This document shows, piece after piece, positions 59,426-64,000 of a stretch of 64,000 bases of DNA. This stretch comes from Durusdinium trenchii (Eukaryota; Sar; Dinophyceae; Suessiales; Symbiodiniaceae): contig CAXAMN010021112.1 of the NCBI GenBank assembly GCA_963970005.1, positions 2,022,020-2,086,019 on the forward strand. Direction: 5' to 3'. Under the pieces are notes generated by a model. That model ran no database searches and was not told the DNA's origin. It saw only the letters and a program-made list of their open reading frames with translations. Each line of letters begins with the position of its first letter. The first letter of the stretch is position 1. A program made the translations under genes and the position numbers.

Positions 59426-60946
59426 ATGATGTACAGTGTGGAGGGTGAGGTTGCTGCTGAGGACCTTCCTTTGCCTCACCCTGAAGAAGCAGCTGCATGC
59501 AGATGGGACGAATTCAGCCTTCGCTTTCCCTCGGCACGACGGCGGCACGGTGATCCTTTCCCTTTGCCCAGACTCGGACAGCCGCGGCAAGCGCGGGAGC
59601 GGGTGGATTCGGCCTTTGCAGGCTTGAACTCACTGGCTACAGCTGTTTTTCAAAGTGACTATGCTGATGACAAATTCCCTTTGACACGTGTACAGTTGTG
59701 GATGATGGATGATGTCAAACGCAGAGTTGCAGCCTATGGTCCACGGCCTCTGGAGATGACGGAAGAAAGCGCACTTCGGGAGCTGGGGAATGGGCCAAAC
59801 CTGTATGTGCAGGAGGCGAAGAATGTTGTGGGACTCAACCCAGATGAGGTTTATGAAAATATTGAGTCGAAAGCTTGAACCGACATCGGCCTGGGAGTTG
59901 GCTCCTCCGGCCGTGAGGGGTTACATTGAGCATTTTTCTTCATTGGTGGAAAGGCCAGTACAGGAGTTGGAGCAGATGCGAACCTCGGGAGATCTGGTGG
60001 AGCCGCACTGGGATCTTCAGCTTAAGAGGAGTCGTCCTAGACGATTTGCATTGTACAAGAAGCTCTACGACTGTGGCCTCCTCACCATCCGGCGCAGACA
60101 AAAAGCCAGGATGGGATTGTTTGCCGTTGGAAAGAAGGGAAATAAACCCGGGAGCAAAGACTCATCGTTGATTGTAGACAAGCCAATGCCTTGTTGCGAC
60201 AACCGCCTACGACTCGGCTGGCCACCCCGGCGGGTCTCGCTCGTCTTGACTTCAATCCAGATACATTGAACGAGAACGGGTTTTTTCATGGACCCCACCT
60301 CTTCTCCATCGGGGGAGACAGGGGATGTTAAGATTGCTTTTGCAATTTCAGCCTGCCAGGTATTAGTTCTTGGTTTTTCAACTGGTGACAGTGCATGCAG
60401 ACTGGAGTTGGAAGAGTTTGGCATGTTCTTTGATTCAATATATTCTGAAGAGGATCAGACAGAGGGGCCCCTGGAATATGGTACACCGGTTGATTTGTGT
60501 TTTGCAGGGATGCCTATGGGGTGGAGCTGGGTCCTCTACATGGCACAAGAGATCATCTCACACCAGTGTCTTGTCGCCCTAGGCGAAGATGCATCGCAGC
60601 TCATCCGGGACAAGGAGAAGGCCCCTCCGGTCAAGTCAGGCTCCCTCCAGTTGGTGTGTATGTTGACAATGTCCACTTGTTTAGCGGTATCCATGGCGAA
60701 GCAGGTTCAGCCATGCAACGCGTTCAACAACATTTCCAAAGACTTGGTATCCCTTTTGAAGTTGACAATGTTGACGGAGCTCCTTCTTTCAACACTCTTG
60801 GTCTGACTTTTTCTTTTTCAGACAGGGTCACAATTCGTGCAACTTCAGCCAGAGCATGGAGACTGTGGTATGCCACCAAGTGTTTGTTGCGTCGTAGACG
60901 TATCAGCGGGGAGACCATGAGGTTGTGGCTTGGTCATTTCATGTGA
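59426..60946 (+). pseudogene. Reverse transcriptase of the DIRS-like element, frameshifted
   Basis: Open pieces in different frames make up one domain: 59426-59878 (upstream linker), about 59862-60150 (fingers, with MGLFAVGKKGNK), about 60145-60280 in a second frame (RLIVDCRQANALL, the usual finger/palm start), 60288-60600 (GMPMGWSWVLYMAQE) and 60497-60946 (GVYVDNVHLFSG, where YVDN takes the place of YVDD). Frame changes near 60145, 60290 and 60620 destroy continuous translation. The order and spacing agree with retroelement reverse transcriptases. Confidence 0.72.
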
Positions 60947-61953
60947 ACTACCACTTCTTGTTATGCAGGCCCCTCATGTCAGTGTTAGCATTGACACACA
61001 AATTTGCAGCTGCGCACCTGGGACATCGTTTTCCGATTTGGGCCTCAGTTGGGAAGGAACTGCGAATGGTGATGGGATTGCTTTTCACAGTTGAAACAGA
61101 CCTGTCTCAAGCAGTCAATTCAGAGGTACATGTTGGAGATTCATCTGACCGAGGGTACAGTCTCATGACATGCAGTGCAACCGTGCAGAGCATCAAGCGT
61201 GAGTTTTTGTATGATGAGAAGTGGAGATTTTTAGAGAGACCAGTAGAAGAACCTCCCTTGTTTTACATCTCAGGAACAACTCCCTTCGCTGGGGAGCGAC
61301 GCAACACGACCTTTGAGCGGACGCTCCAGGAGAAGGTGAGACAAGAAGCCGGGTCCAAGACGTTTGGAAACAAGCGGAACCGCATTTTTGGCAAACCTTT
61401 GGCAGGGAAGTCTGAAGCAGTGGAAGCGTACAGTATTCCGCATATTTGTTCTGGTTGGTCTGACTCGACTAGATGGACACTGGTTGCAGCAAAGGCATGG
61501 CAGGATCCACATGAACATATTAACACAAAGGAAGCAAAGGTTTGTTTGATGGCTATTAGGAGATTGAGCCGGACGACATATAATCTCGGAAAATGCAATT
61601 TGCTGCTATCAGACTCCATGGTATCTATATTGGCCCTATCTAAAGGCAGAAGCAGCGCATTTGGCATGAATAGAGTTTGTCGAAGAGCAGCAGCTTATTT
61701 GGTTGGGGGTTCAATGAGCGTACATTTAAGACATACAAATTCAACATGCAATCCTGCAGATGGACCATCTCGATGGTTTGGGATGACATTCCTCGCCCTG
61801 TCCGGACGACCAACGGCGCCATCGGGGGCGCCCTCTCCACGAAGTTTGGGCGGCGGGCAGTGGCAGGAGGTCATCACCACCTGGAACAACCTCAGGCTGG
61901 TCCTCAAGGTTTTTGGAGCGGTTTTCTGGCGCGGGAAGACTGACCGAAGCTAA
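60925..61953 (+). CDS. RNase H and connection part of the DIRS-like polyprotein
   Basis: This 342-codon open frame continues from the reverse transcriptase. It contains EVHVGDSSDRGYSLM (first catalytic Asp), a conserved glutamate in HINTKEAKVCLMAIRR, the third acidic position in LLLSDSMVSILAL, and NPADGPSRW near the end. This is the D-E-D-D layout of RNase H, which removes RNA from the RNA:DNA hybrid. It runs out of frame just as the methyltransferase-like domain starts in another frame at 61913. Confidence 0.7.
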   Translation: MAWSFHVNYHFLLCRPLMSVLALTHKFAAAHLGHRFPIWASVGKELRMVMGLLFTVETDLSQAVNSEVHVGDSSDRGYSLMTCSATVQSIKREFLYDEKWRFLERPVEEPPLFYISGTTPFAGERRNTTFERTLQEKVRQEAGSKTFGNKRNRIFGKPLAGKSEAVEAYSIPHICSGWSDSTRWTLVAAKAWQDPHEHINTKEAKVCLMAIRRLSRTTYNLGKCNLLLSDSMVSILALSKGRSSAFGMNRVCRRAAAYLVGGSMSVHLRHTNSTCNPADGPSRWFGMTFLALSGRPTAPSGAPSPRSLGGGQWQEVITTWNNLRLVLKVFGAVFWRGKTDRS

Positions 61954-62440
61954 TGGTCTTCGCTCTTGGCCTCCTGTCGAACACACCAAGTCCACGGTGT
62001 ATGACCTCCTTAATCCGCGGGTTCAGAAGTTCGTGTTGGGCTTGATAGCAGCAAAACTGGTGTGGTGGGTTCATATGGGAACACCGTGCACAGTGTGGAG
62101 TCGAGCTCGACACAACATCAAAAACCTGAGGAAAGCACAAATCAAGGAACAGCCTTCTGTTGCCACAGCCCTTTTCACATGTAGGGTGGCTAGGGAGTGT
62201 TTGAAGCACAACGTAAAGTTTTCCAGTGAGAACCCCCAGACTAGCCGGCTGTGGGAGTTTGCACCCATTGCTGATTTGTTCTGTGAACCGGGAGTGTTTT
62301 ATGTGAAGTTTGACATATATGTGCCAGTACGGGGCTCCTTACCGAAAGTCCACGGCCTTGTTGACAAACGAAGAGACATTCTTGAAGCTGGCTCGAAGGT
62401 GTCCTGGGCAACATCAGCATGTGCAGTTAGTCGGACCCGC
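61913..62440 (+). pseudogene. Cytosine-methyltransferase-like domain inside the DIRS-like element
   Basis: Across two frames (61913-about 62310, then 62310-62440) the order is RFSGAGRLTEA (like the SAM-binding FxGxG motif I), MGTPCTVWSRAR (Pro-Cys loop, motif IV), SSENPQTSRLWEF (Glu-Asn, motif VI) and CQYGAPYRKSTAL (Gln..Arg, motif VIII). These match the order of C5-methyltransferase motifs, though spacing is short and motif X was not found. DIRS-order elements commonly carry a methyltransferase domain between RNase H and recombinase, usually annotated as adenine-type; here the motifs look cytosine-type. A frame change near 62310 breaks it. Confidence 0.6.
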
Positions 62441-62514
62441 CCGAGTGAAGCTGGACGGGAAGTGTTTGCCGGTGCGTATCCAGCAGGCAGAGCTGTGCCG
62501 GGAGTGGTCCAGAC

Positions 62515-63826
62515 TTGCTGTGGCTCACTTTGGCAGACTGGGGTGGAGAAGACGAAATGACTTCTGTTCCGCCCTTGCAGCAGAAGCGTCCGGTGCAGCG
62601 GAGCGCCAGGCTCCAGAAACTTCCAATCGAGACGATCAAGATGATTGGAAAATCTCGGAAGCCCACCGTGACGTGCTCGGGGAAGCCAGCAGGTTCATCA
62701 AAGAACGCCCGGTCGTCTTCGGCCAGTTCACACAGCAGGACATCGATGCCATCAAAGCCAGCTCCTACGATCGTCCATACAAAACAAACACCAAGGCGGT
62801 CTGAGAGCCTTGGGGTGAAGCGCCTCCGACAGGGTCTGGATGGAAAGCCAGTGCGTGACTCTTTGCTGTTGAGATCCAAGAAGGTGTCACAGCTGACCTT
62901 GAATCGGTATCAGCGAAGCATCGCGGCTTTCAAGACCTGGGCTCATGCGAAAAGGAAACCCATCAGTAAGAAGCATTTGGATAACACGGTGAACCTCTAC
63001 ATCACGCAACTATACAAAGCAGACTTTGAACTTAGCAGTGCAACTTACCTTGTTTACGGTTTACAGTTGTTGGAGTGTGTTATTTCCAAACAGGATTTTC
63101 TGACAATATCAAAGCAGAGTCTAGCGGGGTGGAGGAAGGAGGCGCCTTGGAGGGATGAGGAAACCCGTTCCGGAAGAATTCATCTGGGATGCGGCCACCT
63201 TAGCTGTGGAGGAAAGACGACTGGACATAGTGGTTGCCCTTTCGATACAGTATGATGGCTACCTCAGACCCTCAGAATGTCTCAGTCTGACAAAAGAACA
63301 CGTGGGATTCCCTCAAAACAAAAAGTATTCTCACTGGCCCTTGGTCATTGCTCCATCCTCCAACGAAAACTGGCAAGACAGATGACTCCGTTTTGTTAGC
63401 AGACCTATCCCATAACCGTTGGCTGAAGGAGGTGATGCAACTGTGGATGAAAAATTGCACTGGTCCGCTGTTTCCTTCACTCTTTGCCTCTCAGAGTATG
63501 AAGGGTGGATGAAACGAGCCAACCACACTCTGCAGTACTCCTCTGAATGCCCGCAACCGCACGTGGTACGGCACTCAGCGGCTTCCAGCGACAGATATCG
63601 CCGGCGAAGGTCTCTTGATGATGTCCAAAAGAGAGGACGTTGGGAAGCTAAGAGCTCGGTCGCTCGATACGAGAAGCATGCTCTTCTTTTGGTGCAGTGG
63701 AAACTATGCGCTGATAAACGAAGGAAGCTTCTTTCCCAGCGATCTCAAGAATTCCCAACGCTGTTGATGCAATCGTTGCGACAAGCGGAGAACTCCAAAT
63801 CACTGAATGGGAATGGGAGACACTGA
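62515..63826 (+). pseudogene. Tyrosine recombinase of the DIRS-like element, frameshifted
   Basis: The N-terminal core-binding part is in one frame (62515-63170; LNRYQRSIAAFKTWAHAKRK). The catalytic part continues in a second (63155-63384; VALSIQYDGYLRPSECLSL, with the first Arg) and a third (63419-63826; PHVVRHSAAS with His-x2-Arg, and SVARYEKHALL with the nucleophilic Tyr at 63668-63670). All main catalytic residues are still readable. The enzyme would join circular double-stranded element DNA to the genome. Confidence 0.75.
63687..63798 (+). repeat. Right copy of 112-bp direct repeat, overlapping the recombinase end
   Basis: It overlaps the open frame of the tyrosine recombinase, starting about 17 bp after the codon of the presumed catalytic tyrosine (63668-63670). 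Mismatches with the left copy are a G/T, a C/G and a G/A change, consistent with modest age. Confidence 0.88.
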
Positions 63827-64000
63827 ATGGCGATACAAACAGCACTCTATATCCTGGAGGCATGTTCTTGAAAAGCTTGAAAAGTCTCTGTGGTGCAGCT
63901 CGACTTGCCTTCAGCTTCAACCTTTCGCATGTGTGACACTTCGACGAGGCAGGAAAAAGAAGTGGCTGGAACATTGGGTGAAGGTGAGGCGTGACAGTGG

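Larger units (their letters stand above)
58502..63798 (+). mobile_element. Degenerate DIRS/PAT-like tyrosine-recombinase retroelement
   Basis: In order: gag-like ORF, reverse transcriptase, RNase H, methyltransferase-like domain and tyrosine recombinase, the domain set of DIRS-order elements. Known members use a tyrosine recombinase in place of an integrase and end in split direct or inverted repeats. Here a 112-bp direct repeat (58502-58613 and 63687-63798, three mismatches, no gaps) brackets the coding part. Several frameshifts break the polyprotein, so this copy is probably dead. True ends are uncertain because split direct repeats can extend past the right-hand copy. Confidence 0.8.

Noticed and set aside
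1..64000. Spliced-leader relic, tRNA, rRNA or CRISPR array
   Set aside because: Looked for the end of the dinoflagellate spliced leader (TTTTGGCTCAAG), cloverleaf-type sequence and regular spacer arrays; none was seen by eye.

Overview
The window looks like nuclear DNA of a dinoflagellate, most likely a Symbiodiniaceae-type or related species. The evidence is indirect. Exons are small and separated by non-coding DNA. Several introns that join coding blocks in frame start with GC instead of GT. Every coding block I can support lies on the + strand. The mobile DNA includes a DIRS-type tyrosine-recombinase retroelement that carries a methyltransferase-like domain. I found no spliced-leader relic, tRNA or rRNA, and all exon borders below are read by eye.

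Layout. 1-28.3 kb is long-intron or intergenic DNA with isolated GC-rich exon-like islands of 75-180 bp (for example 14457-14546 plus 14800-14877), simple repeats, a minisatellite, a decayed helicase-like block (17.5-18.0 kb), a decayed LINE-like block (18.4-18.9 kb) and a candidate 0.6-kb inverted-repeat element (12.66-13.27 kb).

28.4-46.0 kb is a compact island with larger exons and introns of mostly 60-500 bp. It holds three co-oriented coding units. (A) A C5-cytosine methyltransferase-like gene has motif IV and VI exons at 30.3-30.45 kb and motif VIII, IX and X exons at 36.1-39.6 kb. (B) A block of about 1,436 codons (30567-35838) lies exactly between those two halves. It has a D..D..CxxH..E pattern that could be an RNase H-fold transposase core, then an HMG box and a PARP-like CxxC/HxxC finger. 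(C) A gene of about 12 exons (40065-45581) encodes an unrecognised protein with a cysteine-rich start and a lysine-rich tail. A lone exon at 45868-46000 may begin a fourth gene that is cut off.

46.0-58.4 kb returns to long introns and islands of about 100-190 bp, plus two short hairpin elements. 58.5-63.8 kb is a frameshifted DIRS/PAT-like retroelement with a gag-like ORF, reverse transcriptase/RNase H, a cytosine-methyltransferase-like domain and a tyrosine recombinase. It is bracketed by a 112-bp direct repeat.

How the genes might work together is inference. The compact island resembles a self-contained mobile or selfish gene set that pairs a possible transposase/HMG protein with a DNA cytosine methyltransferase. 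A second, unrelated element 20 kb away has also taken up a methyltransferase-like domain.
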